A stretch of 64,000 nt of DNA. Origin: an uncultured Sphaerochaeta sp. GTDB lineage: Bacteria; Spirochaetota; Spirochaetia; Sphaerochaetales; Sphaerochaetaceae. Position 1 is the first letter of the stretch, and every line of letters begins with the position of its first letter. Under the pieces are notes generated by a model that had not been told where the DNA came from, made no database searches, and was given only the letters and a program-made list of their open reading frames with translations. Location of the stretch: contig NZ_OY781939.1 in the NCBI RefSeq assembly GCF_963677315.1, positions 1,550,001 to 1,614,000 on the forward strand. Reading direction: 5' to 3'. The position numbers and the translations under genes are program-made. Below, one piece after another: positions 35,766 through 44,514 of the stretch.

Positions 35766-36659
35766 TCAGGTATTGTACATACAAGCAATCTTCTTAGCCT
35801 CAGCAAGCAGGGACTGCTGTAGCCACTGAGGGGAGAGCACCTCAACACCGGCACCAAAGGAGAGCAGGTATCCCTCCAACCATTGGCCAGAAGGAAGCGT
35901 TGAAGCGACTACCAATGATCCATCCATCTCCTTATGTATCGCAGAAGGATCGAACTCATCATATACCCTGAAAGCCAGTGAAGGAGAGAAATGCAACCTG
36001 ACTTCCATCATCTCAACATCTTGCCGGTTCATGATAGCTGGGTACTCCATCCTTTCAAATGATTTTCCGGTGCTCTTAATGCGTACAATTCTGCTGAGCT
36101 TGAAAATTCTGAAAGCTTCCTTGTCACAGTCAAAACCCTTGAGATACCAGGCATAGGATTTGAACAGAAGACGTAATGGACGAACTCTTCGATTGGAGTG
36201 CTGCCCTTGAGCGTTGTAATACTCCAGATCAACCTCTTCAAGACAGAGAATTGCTTCCTTGAGTAAAGCAAAGCGTCGGGGATCCCAGGCTCCACCTCCC
36301 CACTGTGAATACTCTACCTCCAACCAGTGGTCCTGTTGCATTTGAAAGAGCGAGGAGAGTTTCCGTAGAATTGCATCTGAGTTCCTTCCCACGAGCTGAA
36401 GGCTTTCAAGTGATGAGAGAATCATTTCCCTCTCCTCACCACTAAGCAGAGCTTTCTTGAGGGAGAACCCTTCCATTAGCTTGATACCACCACCCCTCCC
36501 TTGTGTTGTATAGACAGGGATACCTGCTTCAGAGAGACGGTCAATATCCCTATAGATGGTTCTCAGAGAAACTTCCAGTTCTCTTGAGAGATACTCAGCC
36601 GTACAGGATTCATGATCCATGAGATAATAGAGAATTTGAAACAGACGGGACTCTTTCAT
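35766..36659 (-). CDS. WYL-domain transcriptional regulator (YafY family)
   Basis: 297 residues. N-terminal DeoR-like winged helix (SRLFQILYYLMDHESCTAEYLSRELEVSLRTIYRDIDRLS) followed by a WYL sensor domain (SYAWYLKGFDCDKEAFRIFKLSRI) and a C-terminal extension. ATG 36659 with GGAGGT upstream is preferred; a 55-codon upstream extension would overlap the divergent radical SAM gene. Probably controls itself, the GyrI-like gene and perhaps the divergent gene at 36753. Confidence 0.9.
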   Translation of the reverse strand: MKESRLFQILYYLMDHESCTAEYLSRELEVSLRTIYRDIDRLSEAGIPVYTTQGRGGGIKLMEGFSLKKALLSGEEREMILSSLESLQLVGRNSDAILRKLSSLFQMQQDHWLEVEYSQWGGGAWDPRRFALLKEAILCLEEVDLEYYNAQGQHSNRRVRPLRLLFKSYAWYLKGFDCDKEAFRIFKLSRIVRIKSTGKSFERMEYPAIMNRQDVEMMEVRLHFSPSLAFRVYDEFDPSAIHKEMDGSLVVASTLPSGQWLEGYLLSFGAGVEVLSPQWLQQSLLAEAKKIACMYNT

Positions 36660-36752
36660 CACACCTCCATGCGTATAAACCTGACATGCTATGGCAAGTT
36701 TATATGATAGAATACCATCAGGAAATGGGAGAAGGAAGAGGGGGTAGAGTGC

Positions 36753-37622
36753 ATGCACTTCGTACAGGCAAAAGGAATTCTTTCTGAGAGAAATGGTATG
36801 AATCTCTATCGGGGCTGTACTCATGGATGCATCTATTGCGATTCACGAAGTGCTTGTTATCACATAGACCATCTCTTTGAAGACATCGAAGTTAAGGCCA
36901 ATGCCATAGAGCTGCTTGAACAGAAACTCAGATCCAAACGTGAGCCCTGTATGATTTCCACCGGTTCCATGACAGATCCATATATACCGCTTGAAGAGCA
37001 AATTGGGAACGTACGCAAAGCAGCATCCCTTATTCATGCATACGGCTTTGGATTTTCGGTAATAACAAAGTCGAACAGGGTACTCAGGGATTTGGACCTG
37101 CTTAGAGCCATCAATGAGAAAACCAAATGCGTCGTGCAGATGACGCTTACCACGTATGATGAGGAGCTATGCAGAAAACTTGAACCAAATGTCAGTACCA
37201 CAAGAGAACGATTTGAAGCCTTACAAATATTGCATGAGGCCCATATTCCCACCATAGTTTGGCTCAGCCCCATTCTCCCGTTCATCAATGATACCAGGGA
37301 AAACATTGAAGGAATCCTATCCTACTGCATCAAAGCGAAAGTCAAAGGAGTCCTATGCTTCAATATGGGAATGACACTTCGCCAAGGCAACAGAGAATAC
37401 TTCTATGCACAGCTGGACAAATTGTTTCCCGGCATGAAGGAACGGTACATCAAGACCTACAAAACACAGTATGTTCTCAGCAGCCCAAACAACCAACAAC
37501 TTATGGAGATTTTTCACCAAACGTGTGAAAGACACCACATCCTTCATGACACCAGGAAAATTTTTACCTATTTAGCGGAGTTTCCTTTCCCAAAGGAACC
37601 AACACAACTCACGCTTTTCTGA
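36753..37622 (+). CDS. SPL-family radical SAM protein
   Basis: 289 residues. Radical SAM cluster motif CTHGCIYCDSRSACYH near residue 22 (CxxxCxxC), followed by STGSMTDPYIPLEEQ and VITKSNRVLRDLDLL, which are typical of spore-photoproduct-lyase-like and related Rv2578c-type proteins. No extra cluster domain. Such proteins are often called DNA repair photolyases, but their substrates are unproven outside spore formers. Divergent from the WYL regulator with a 93-bp spacer. Confidence 0.88.
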   Translation: MHFVQAKGILSERNGMNLYRGCTHGCIYCDSRSACYHIDHLFEDIEVKANAIELLEQKLRSKREPCMISTGSMTDPYIPLEEQIGNVRKAASLIHAYGFGFSVITKSNRVLRDLDLLRAINEKTKCVVQMTLTTYDEELCRKLEPNVSTTRERFEALQILHEAHIPTIVWLSPILPFINDTRENIEGILSYCIKAKVKGVLCFNMGMTLRQGNREYFYAQLDKLFPGMKERYIKTYKTQYVLSSPNNQQLMEIFHQTCERHHILHDTRKIFTYLAEFPFPKEPTQLTLF

Positions 37623-37763
37623 TGGCTATAATCTTTATTTGAAAACAGGTCGAAACATGACTTCTAAACACAACAACCTTTTGGCAGACAATTTCCAAAG
37701 GCTTTGAAAAGAATGAAGCTGTGGTGCAGGAACCCTCTTCCTGAGCCTAGACTCTGTGGTGAC

Positions 37764-37997
37764 TCATTTCTTCTGATACCGCTGCTGCCCTGATGCACCT
37801 TTAAAACTGACCGTAATCTGGCAGTCATGCATACTGACGTGGCTCAAGAATAGAGATCCAAGCAGAAGACGGTCACCCCGGGGGATCCTGTTCCAGAGGT
37901 ACCCCTTGAACAAATCTTTCACCAGGAAGCTCTCTCCTGGCTTCAGGTTCTTTGCTTCCTTGAGGGCTGTTTCCAATAAGGCATTTATATCTTGCAT
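37764..37997 (-). CDS. Small DUF1413-like protein
   Basis: 77 residues from ATG 37997, which has AAGGA about 8 nt upstream. The frame is open further to a GTG at 38147, but no RBS is seen there. Motifs LKPGESFLVKDLFKGYLWNRIPRGDRLLLGSLFLSHV resemble the DUF1413 family. C-terminus MHDCQITVSFKGASGQQRYQ; a decayed copy of this end is at 34933-35003. Function unknown. It lies divergent to the AbiE operon and may be regulated from the same intergenic region. Confidence 0.6.
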   Translation of the reverse strand: MQDINALLETALKEAKNLKPGESFLVKDLFKGYLWNRIPRGDRLLLGSLFLSHVSMHDCQITVSFKGASGQQRYQKK

Positions 37998-38186
37998 ATA
38001 CGCTTTCCTTCTAACATTAATATTGTTCTCAATATCAAGTATTGAGTGTTCAAGGGAGAAGGTCAAGAGAGGGGGAAAGACCTGAGTCTCTTGGTTCTGG
38101 TTGAGTTGTAATCTCACGATTTTTGGGGCTGAATATGCTACTTCCACAGATGATAAAGGGAAAGGAGTTCTATCAACATCAATGTC

Positions 38187-38215
38187 TTGTAATCTTCTAA
38201 GTGTTATTTTATAGT
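38187..38215 (+). promoter_or_regulatory. Promoter of the AbiE operon
   Basis: TTGTAA at 38187-38192, 17-nt spacer, TATAGT at 38210-38215. The palindrome at 38217-38239 covers the expected transcription start, so a protein bound there would block initiation. Confidence 0.6.
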
Positions 38216-38216
38216 A

Positions 38217-38239
38217 AAACTGTCATTTTATGACAGTTT
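38217..38239. promoter_or_regulatory. Palindromic operator of the AbiE operon
   Basis: AAACTGTCAT, 3-nt centre TTT, ATGACAGTTT: perfect 10-bp arms. It lies 32 nt ahead of the antitoxin start and next to the -10 box. AbiEi antitoxins are known to repress their own operon by binding inverted repeats, so autoregulation is likely. Confidence 0.75.
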
Positions 38240-38271
38240 CTATCAAAAATTTAATTGATGGAGTTCTATGA

Positions 38272-38910
38272 ATGAACAGGCTGGTGAAAGCAATCCTTGA
38301 AAATATTCAGACACCCGTATTCACCACATTAGAAATTTCCTCACTAACCTCAGAATCTCCAGAGGCACGATATGCATTGGTAAAGCGTGCAATTGCTGAT
38401 GGCGATCTTATTAGAATCAAACGGGGCCTGTATACGCTGTCCCCATTATATAGAAAAACTCATGTTAATCCATTTACTGTGTCTCAAATGATTATTACTC
38501 AATCCTACGTGAGTCTTGAATCAGCACTCAGCAACTATGGATGGATTCCGGAAGCTGTCAGATCTATTACCGCTGTTACATCTCGTTCTCCCACTGAGTT
38601 TTTAACCCCTGTCGGTCATTTTACCTACGAACGAGTTCCCCAAAGAACACTATTTGCAGGTGTTGAAAGGCTCCAGGATGAACAGGGAAACGTGTGGTTT
38701 CAAGCAACTCCATTGAAAGCACTTGCCGATTATATTTATCTTCACAAAGTAGATTGGAGCTCAACACTTCCACTCATTGAATCTTTACGTGTTGATGAAG
38801 AAAGCCTTCTTGGGATATCGGTGGAAGATTTTCAAGAATTGGAAGGAAATTATACTAGTCGCAAGGTCAATAGATTCCTAGATGGACTAAAAAAGGAACT
38901 GCACTCATGA
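38272..38910 (+). CDS. abiEi: AbiEi-type antitoxin (type IV toxin-antitoxin)
   Basis: 212 residues. N-terminal winged-helix domain (TTLEISSLTSESPEARYALVKRAIADGDLIRIKRGLYTL) and the AbiEi C-terminal core (YVSLESALSNYGWIPEA, FTYERVPQRTLFAG, ATPLKALADYIYL). RBS GGAG 8 nt before ATG 38272; the ATG at 38268 is in another frame. Overlaps the toxin gene by ATGA. Acts as transcriptional repressor of the operon and antidote to the AbiEii nucleotidyltransferase. Confidence 0.9.
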   Translation: MNRLVKAILENIQTPVFTTLEISSLTSESPEARYALVKRAIADGDLIRIKRGLYTLSPLYRKTHVNPFTVSQMIITQSYVSLESALSNYGWIPEAVRSITAVTSRSPTEFLTPVGHFTYERVPQRTLFAGVERLQDEQGNVWFQATPLKALADYIYLHKVDWSSTLPLIESLRVDEESLLGISVEDFQELEGNYTSRKVNRFLDGLKKELHS

Positions 38911-39752
38911 GCATTCGAATGATTGAACAGAGAATGACTACCTATTCAATCTCTTCGGAGATTGAAGAAATGCAAGCTTTGAGAGAGATTACCCAGGAAG
39001 CAGTTCTTGCCTCATTGGGAAGAGCTGGCTTTTTTCAAGAAGCAATATTCCAAGGAGGTACCTGTCTTCGTATCTTTCATGGACTCAATAGGTTTAGTGA
39101 GGATCTGGCTTTTTCTCTCATGGACCCAAACCCAAATTTTGCATGGCAACCATATCTCAAAAAAGTAATTGCAGATGTGGCTTCTTTTGGCTATGACATG
39201 GAAATAACCGACAGACACAGCACTGATAGTACTGTAAGACTTGCTTTTCTCAAAGATGATGCAGTAGGTAAAGTCCTCCAACTGAACTATGTCGGAAAAA
39301 CCTCAATGGTGAAGAAGATTCGTATTAAACTGGAGATTGATACCAATCCACCCCCGGGCAGTAGGCATGAAATCACCTATATAGGATTTCCCTATCTCTC
39401 TCCTATTGCTATACAAGATCCCTCATCCTTGTTTGCTGGTAAAATCCATGCTTTACTCTGCAGAAATTATACAAAAGGAAGAGACTGGTATGATTTTCTT
39501 TGGTACACGGCACGCAACACTTCGGTCAATTATCATTATTTAGGACAGGCATTGCACCAATCTGGGCCATGGAAAGGGATGGGTATCCATATTGATCAGG
39601 AATGGCTGAGAGATTCCCTCTCTCAGAAGATTAATCAGATTGATTGGCAGGAAGCAGCAAACGATGTGAGACGATTCGTTCCTATCTTAGAACAACCCTC
39701 TCTGGATTATTGGAGTGAAAAGGTGTTCCTTCAGCAAATGGATAGGTTATAA
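38907..39752 (+). CDS. abiEii: AbiEii-type nucleotidyltransferase toxin
   Basis: 281 residues, DNA-polymerase-beta-like nucleotidyltransferase of type IV toxin-antitoxin systems. Motif I region IFQGGTCLRIFHGLNRFSEDLAFSL near residues 48-72. Most AbiEii proteins have SEDLDF there, whereas here the second metal-binding Asp is Ala (codon GCT at about 39108). Other elements are present: KIRIKLEIDTNPP (third acidic site) and DPSSLFAGKIHALLCRNYTKGRDWYDFLWY. The substitution may reduce or abolish transferase activity. Translationally coupled to the antitoxin. Confidence 0.88.
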   Translation: MSIRMIEQRMTTYSISSEIEEMQALREITQEAVLASLGRAGFFQEAIFQGGTCLRIFHGLNRFSEDLAFSLMDPNPNFAWQPYLKKVIADVASFGYDMEITDRHSTDSTVRLAFLKDDAVGKVLQLNYVGKTSMVKKIRIKLEIDTNPPPGSRHEITYIGFPYLSPIAIQDPSSLFAGKIHALLCRNYTKGRDWYDFLWYTARNTSVNYHYLGQALHQSGPWKGMGIHIDQEWLRDSLSQKINQIDWQEAANDVRRFVPILEQPSLDYWSEKVFLQQMDRL

Positions 39753-39806
39753 GAACAAGGAATCTTCGAACATCAAATCCCAACATCCTGCTGATAGTAT
39801 TTGCTC

Positions 39807-40325
39807 TTAGACCTTGAATACCACCTCACTCAGCTTCCCTCGCATGCAATAGTCATCAGACGCAAGGATTCGATTCACCACCTGCTGGACAAATAGCGGG
39901 TCATCACAGCGCTCAGCGAACTCAGTAAACTTGGAATATCCGTCATCAGTGTAGAGAAGATCAAACTCAAAATCGAGCTCATTTGTGGAGTTCAGAGCCC
40001 ACTCGTCTGTGCTGTAAAACAACTCCATGAGCTCCAGCCCTAGAATCGGATCTATCTGGTCTGGGTCTAAGAACTCTAGGGATCGTGTAAGTATATCCAG
40101 AATCTGTTCTCCAGAAAGAGAGCTCCTCCGTCCCTGGTGGGTAATAGCATGAATGTTTTTTCGAAACAGCGCGATGCGTTTTTCCTGCGAGGAAACCATG
40201 CCTTCTACCATCATTGCTACAGAGGGAGACTCAAGAGCCAACTTAAGTAAGGCATCTACCAAGATGTTTTGATCCATCTGTAAAAGGGCTTTCCTTGCCT
40301 GATTGTACTTAGCTATTGTTTCCAT
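39807..40325 (-). CDS. Uncharacterised protein in HigA-ImmA operon
   Basis: 172 residues, mostly helical, acidic C-terminal half with DFEFDLLYTDDGYSKF. N-terminus METIAKYNQARKALLQMDQNILVDALLKLALESPSVAMMV. Not recognised. It starts 18 nt after the small basic protein gene and is the third gene of the leftward operon headed by the HigA-ImmA fusion, so it could be a toxin, an adaptor or unrelated cargo. Confidence 0.7.
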   Translation of the reverse strand: METIAKYNQARKALLQMDQNILVDALLKLALESPSVAMMVEGMVSSQEKRIALFRKNIHAITHQGRRSSLSGEQILDILTRSLEFLDPDQIDPILGLELMELFYSTDEWALNSTNELDFEFDLLYTDDGYSKFTEFAERCDDPLFVQQVVNRILASDDYCMRGKLSEVVFKV

Positions 40326-40343
40326 GTTCTCTCACCTTCTTTG

Positions 40344-40598
40344 TTATTCTCTGGAATCATCTTCTGTATTGGTAGCAGCCTGTTTTTTTGCCTGCTTTTT
40401 CCTGGCCTTCTCTTGCCTCTCTTCCCACATGTTCCAGAGCCAGTCCTTTACCGGTAGTTTCCATTGTTGGTCTTTGGACGGGATATTCTTGATCAGACTC
40501 TTGGGATTAAGTCCCATCTGTTTTGCAATGCGGATATCTTCTTCATTCAGCCTGCACATTTTCTTTGCTTTCTTCCACTCTTGTTCTGGAAATGCCAC
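40344..40598 (-). CDS. Small basic protein in HigA-ImmA operon
   Basis: 84 residues from GTG 40598 (AAGGAG 8 nt upstream). Central LNEEDIRIAKQMGLNPKSLIKNIPSKDQQWKLPVKDWLWNMWEERQEK, which I recall as a common uncharacterised bacterial family. The tail is rich in Lys/Arg and then acidic. Function unknown. Lies between the HigA-ImmA gene and the 172-residue protein. Confidence 0.75.
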   Translation of the reverse strand: MAFPEQEWKKAKKMCRLNEEDIRIAKQMGLNPKSLIKNIPSKDQQWKLPVKDWLWNMWEERQEKARKKQAKKQAATNTEDDSRE

Positions 40599-40648
40599 AG
40601 TAAAACTCCTTATGTAATAGGCAATTGATGTCACGAGAATTGAGAATA

Positions 40649-41743
40649 CTACATGAGGTCATCCCAGTCAAAGGACCTTGTCAGGTCCTTGAAATATGAC
40701 CAATTCCCTGTAAGGTGACGATAGCGCCCTGCCACGATCCCGGGACTGACCCCCAGTTGCTTTGCCATAGCAATAACCTCTTCTCTTGAGATAATTTGAC
40801 TAATGGTTTTATTATATGCTTCAGGGATCAAGATATTCACTGCGAACCTGTCTGCTTCCTGTTCTTGCCGATCAGTACTTCTCTCCTCAGCAATATACAG
40901 TCGTTTCTTCTCGCCATGCAGTATGTGGTAGGCTTCATGAAAGAAGGAGAACCAAAAAAGATCTTCTGCTTTTCCTCGAAGGCTAACCAATATCATCGCT
41001 TTGGAAGGAGACAACCACTTTGATGCTCCATTCCAAGGGACCTTTTTCATCTCTTTAACCAGGACAAGAGCAACACCACAAGAAGCACACAACTCTTTCA
41101 TCTTAGGCAAAAACTGTATAGGTTCACTGGTAGTGAGCTCCCGTATCTCTTTCAATACTGCTTTAAAACTATCCGTATTATAGGGGGCACATACAATATC
41201 CTGTGCCTGTAGCTCTCCTATCCTAATCCAAGCAGAAGCTGCTCCTATGTTTGTCTCAAAACAATCAGAACGCCTGGCAGCAACTTTTGGATCCATCCAG
41301 ACATCCTTCCATGCATCAACACTAGCTACCCCATAGAATCGTAACGACTCCCCTACCATATCTGCCTTTGAGGTAGATGCCTCTATTATACCTCGAACAA
41401 CCAATTCCTTCGTAGGAATACCATGCAACCAATCGATGCTTTGCTCATAACTTTTCTTCTGTTTGATCTTCCTTCGTTGCTCTTGGTATTGAAGTTCCAA
41501 AGTATTCCACATCCGGGCGGGAACACCGGTGACCATTTCCAACCTATCTGCTGTTTCATAGGTGATGGGCTGTAGTCCTTTGATGATTCGAATCATGGAC
41601 TGCTCTGTCAGACCACACCGTGTTGCACACTCCTTCAGTGTCATTGAAAGGGTTTCTAGAACTTCAGCCAAGGTTTCTCCAGGAGCAACTGCATAGTCTG
41701 GGGCAAACTGATATGTATGCTTAGTTAGTTTCTCATCGTTCAT
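40649..41743 (-). CDS. HigA-type helix-turn-helix fused to ImmA/IrrE metallopeptidase
   Basis: 364 residues. N-terminal HigA/VapI-type HTH (PGETLAEVLETLSMTLKECATRCGLTEQSMIRIIKGLQPIT, about 21-65) and C-terminal ImmA/IrrE zinc protease domain with HEXXH as FFHEAYHILHGEKK near residue 268 and the ligand-bearing EQEADRFAVNILIP. Such fusions act as antitoxins or stress-activated repressor-cleaving proteases. A palindrome 32 nt before the start is a probable binding site. Head of a three-gene leftward operon. Confidence 0.92.
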   Translation of the reverse strand: MNDEKLTKHTYQFAPDYAVAPGETLAEVLETLSMTLKECATRCGLTEQSMIRIIKGLQPITYETADRLEMVTGVPARMWNTLELQYQEQRRKIKQKKSYEQSIDWLHGIPTKELVVRGIIEASTSKADMVGESLRFYGVASVDAWKDVWMDPKVAARRSDCFETNIGAASAWIRIGELQAQDIVCAPYNTDSFKAVLKEIRELTTSEPIQFLPKMKELCASCGVALVLVKEMKKVPWNGASKWLSPSKAMILVSLRGKAEDLFWFSFFHEAYHILHGEKKRLYIAEERSTDRQEQEADRFAVNILIPEAYNKTISQIISREEVIAMAKQLGVSPGIVAGRYRHLTGNWSYFKDLTRSFDWDDLM

Positions 41744-41774
41744 TGCTGATCACCCCACCAATCTAATATTTTAG

Positions 41775-41791
41775 TTAACATGATATGTTAA
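41775..41791. promoter_or_regulatory. Palindromic operator of the HigA-ImmA operon
   Basis: TTAACAT, centre GAT, ATGTTAA: a perfect 7-3-7 palindrome 32 nt upstream of the HigA-ImmA start. HigA-type antitoxins bind such sites for autorepression. The rest of the 307-bp stretch 41744-42050 shows no gene or other signal. Confidence 0.65.
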
Positions 41792-42050
41792 TCATAATAT
41801 CACATACAAAAACAAGAAGCAAATCATATGTACCAAGGTAATCGAATAAAAGTTTTTGCCATAAGATTTTCAAGAAAAAATCATGTAATCATTCTTGCTA
41901 TGCATATGTAACTGGATGATAGACTTCCCAACCCATAGATTCTCTTTAGAAAATCTTTGAAGAATGTCCTTGACTTCGCTATCCAACAACAACTTGTTGT
42001 AAAGTACCAATCACGTATCTTTGTGATGAGAAGAATCAAATACATTTATC

Positions 42051-42689
42051 TTAGAGAAGGCTCTGCATTGCATCCAGAATTCCTGCAAACTCCAACAAGG
42101 AATAGGCAATACGCCACATGATGAGGAATATCAGACTGTAGAGAACTCTCCAGGTGATTGTCCGCTTGAAAAGAGGAGCAAGAACTGCAGCCCCATAGGA
42201 CAAGAGGAAGAACCAGAGAAAAGACGCCGAAACAGCTCCTCCTGCAAAAAGATACCTACTCTGCCCAACATAGGTACTGCTGATACTTCCCAGGAGCACC
42301 ACCGTATCAAGATAGACATGGGGGTTCAAGAGAGTAATTGCCAAGGTGGTGAGCACTATCTGGGCTCTACTTGTTTCACTATGTTCAGTCTCCGCTAAAC
42401 CCTCAACAGGTTTGAGTGCGGTCAACAAGTTCTTCAGGCCATACACAAAAAGAAAGAGAGCGCCTCCGCCGGCAGCAACGGTAAGCAGATGGGGTGATTG
42501 GCTGATAATACTCCCTACCCCTGCAACTCCCAAGGCAATAAGCACTGAATCCATGAGAGAACAGATAAGTGCAACAAGAAAACGATGTTGCTTCTTGATA
42601 CCTTGGGTAAGAACGAACGCATTTTGCGCACCAATTGCGATAATAAGGCTGGCACCAGTTGCCATACCGGTAAAGTAAGGGAGTTCCAT
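42051..42689 (-). CDS. LysE/ArgO-family amino-acid exporter
   Basis: 212 residues, six membrane segments. N-terminal YFTGMATGASLIIAIGAQNAFVLTQGI is the LysE/ArgO hallmark, and the middle NPHVYLDTVVLLGSIS is the family's NPxxxxD motif. Exports basic amino acids such as lysine or arginine. ATG 42689 fits the family; in-frame starts at 42716 and 42725 (TTG) are possible, and no clear RBS decides. Confidence 0.9.
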   Translation of the reverse strand: MELPYFTGMATGASLIIAIGAQNAFVLTQGIKKQHRFLVALICSLMDSVLIALGVAGVGSIISQSPHLLTVAAGGGALFLFVYGLKNLLTALKPVEGLAETEHSETSRAQIVLTTLAITLLNPHVYLDTVVLLGSISSTYVGQSRYLFAGGAVSASFLWFFLLSYGAAVLAPLFKRTITWRVLYSLIFLIMWRIAYSLLEFAGILDAMQSLL

Positions 42690-42858
42690 GGCATACAGCG
42701 TATACAGAAGTGGCATGGTATGCAAAGCAGGAAAGCTCTATTAAAAGAGAAAAGACGTAGAATTAGGATACCTCATCATTTCTGAGTGGGTAGAGGTGAT
42801 GGGCGCTGGTAGTATATGCTAAAACTTCCTAAATACAGACGGTTGCTTCCGGCACTGT

Positions 42859-43224
42859 TCATAACTCCTTCCATGTACGAACAAGGGCTCGCATTTCCAT
42901 GATAGATAGATTGAGCATTTCACCAGCCCGGCTCATCGATATAATCTCCCTCTCATAAGCTTCTCGTACAAAATGAGCGAAACGCTCCTCCATAAGGTCG
43001 CTGAAATCAAGCCCATGAGGGTCCTCTTTTGCAACCAAGTCTGGAGATTCTGCTCTCAAGGAATCTAGTTCAAAATATCCTTTTAAATCATGTCCATATC
43101 TGTCGAAATAGTCCTGTCGAAACCTGATAATGAGATCAGAACAGGAAGGAGCTTCTTCAATCTGGAACAGTCTATAGAGGATTGTCATATAGCTTACTGT
43201 AAAGATTCTCTTTACTTTCAGCAC
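42859..43224 (-). pseudogene. C-terminal remnant of an ImmA/IrrE peptidase
   Basis: 121 residues from GTG, with the frame open back to a stop near 43267. TVSYMTILYRLFQIEEA and FAHFVREAYEREIISMSRAGEMLNLSIMEMRALVRTWKEL match the C-terminal end of XRE/ImmA-IrrE zinc proteases. The catalytic HEXXH part and any N-terminal HTH are absent, so this is a truncated copy. It lies between the exporter and a DUF4143 ATPase. Confidence 0.65.
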
Positions 43225-43329
43225 TCTATCAACATAAGCAAGGCCCCTAAAATGATCTGTTGCTCAGAAACAACACGAAACGGGATGGACCTCCCTCTTT
43301 CCCATACTCCAGGCTTTTTCATGAATTGG

Positions 43330-44514
43330 CTACACGACCTTCCCATCCCAAAGAAGCTGTAGGAAATATTTCCAAGGCATGACTTCAATACCATTTCCCA
43401 ACTTCCTTGGCCGCTCTTCGCAGCATACCAGAATGTATCGATCGCATATCCCTTCCTCCATGAAAGCCTTCAGTCCTCGGTAATCCTTGGTATCTGCCTT
43501 TTTGGTGGTTTTGGTCTCAATTGCTACTTTCTCTCCTAGCACAAAGTCAACCTCAAAGTTGCTTGTGGTCCTCCAATAGCTAAGGACTTCTTTGCTCTGG
43601 ATGTAATCGAGGTAGGAACGTAGCTCCATGAACACATAGTGCTCGAAAAATGCACCATATTCTGTCTGGATTGAGGTGGGAACAGGAGCATTCTGCAGAG
43701 CTCTGGCTACTCCAAGGTCAAAGAAATAGAACTTAGGCATCCCATAGGTCTTTCTCTTCTTTCCATTGGTAAAGGAAGGGAGTTCATACCCGATCAGGGT
43801 GTCAACGAGGACCTGATACCAACCGGTAACAGCTTGTCTGGAGACACCAACATCGTTGGCAATATTGGTAAAGCTGATCATCTGTGTGTTTGATAGGGCG
43901 GCTACCTCTAGGAATCGTGAGAATTGGGGAAGTTTCCTTGTAACTCCCTCTGCCTGTATCTCCTCGTTGAGGTATAAAGCAACATAGTCGTTAAGTTCCT
44001 CATCAGGATGTTCAGAGCAGAAGGCTGAGGGCAATAAGCCTGACTGGAAAATCCTTTCCAAAGTATAGTTGGTGTCTTGTATCTCTGGGAATACCAAAGG
44101 ATGCATGGTGATATGACCGGCTCTTCCTCCCAAGAGATTGACCCCGCCTGAACGAAGTTTTCTTGCGCTTGAACCGGTGAGCAGGAACCGGATATTCCTC
44201 TCTTCAATGAGAAATTGCACTTCCTCCAGCAGCAGTGGCGCTTTCTGAATCTCATCGATCACCACGAGGCAATCATGCAAGTCGCGAGCTTCAATTTCTT
44301 CCTTGAGTATGCCTGGATCGGAGAGTACTCTCATCCGAAGCCTACCGTCAAGCAAGTTCCAGCTAAGGCTCACGCTGTCTTGCAATTCATTGCGTATGTA
44401 GGTGGTCTTTCCTGTCATACGAGGGCCTAAAAGGAATTGCGACTTGGTAGCGAGTCTTTTATTCAACCTCAGGGTACGTTTGATATATGCATCTCTTTTC
44501 ATTGAAATTGCCAC
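43330..44514 (-). CDS. DUF4143 ATP-binding protein (1)
   Basis: 394 residues. AAA_14 ATPase domain with P-loop LLGPRMTGKTT near residue 29, Walker B CLVVIDEIQKAP and sensor FLLTGSSARKL. The C-terminal DUF4143 domain has a nuclease-like FEVDFVLGEKVAIETK (D...ExK) motif. These proteins are widespread and mobile; a defence or toxin-like role is suspected but unproven. A second, diverged member is at 45345-46616 on the other strand, across an 830-bp gap. Confidence 0.88.
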   Translation of the reverse strand: MAISMKRDAYIKRTLRLNKRLATKSQFLLGPRMTGKTTYIRNELQDSVSLSWNLLDGRLRMRVLSDPGILKEEIEARDLHDCLVVIDEIQKAPLLLEEVQFLIEERNIRFLLTGSSARKLRSGGVNLLGGRAGHITMHPLVFPEIQDTNYTLERIFQSGLLPSAFCSEHPDEELNDYVALYLNEEIQAEGVTRKLPQFSRFLEVAALSNTQMISFTNIANDVGVSRQAVTGWYQVLVDTLIGYELPSFTNGKKRKTYGMPKFYFFDLGVARALQNAPVPTSIQTEYGAFFEHYVFMELRSYLDYIQSKEVLSYWRTTSNFEVDFVLGEKVAIETKTTKKADTKDYRGLKAFMEEGICDRYILVCCEERPRKLGNGIEVMPWKYFLQLLWDGKVV

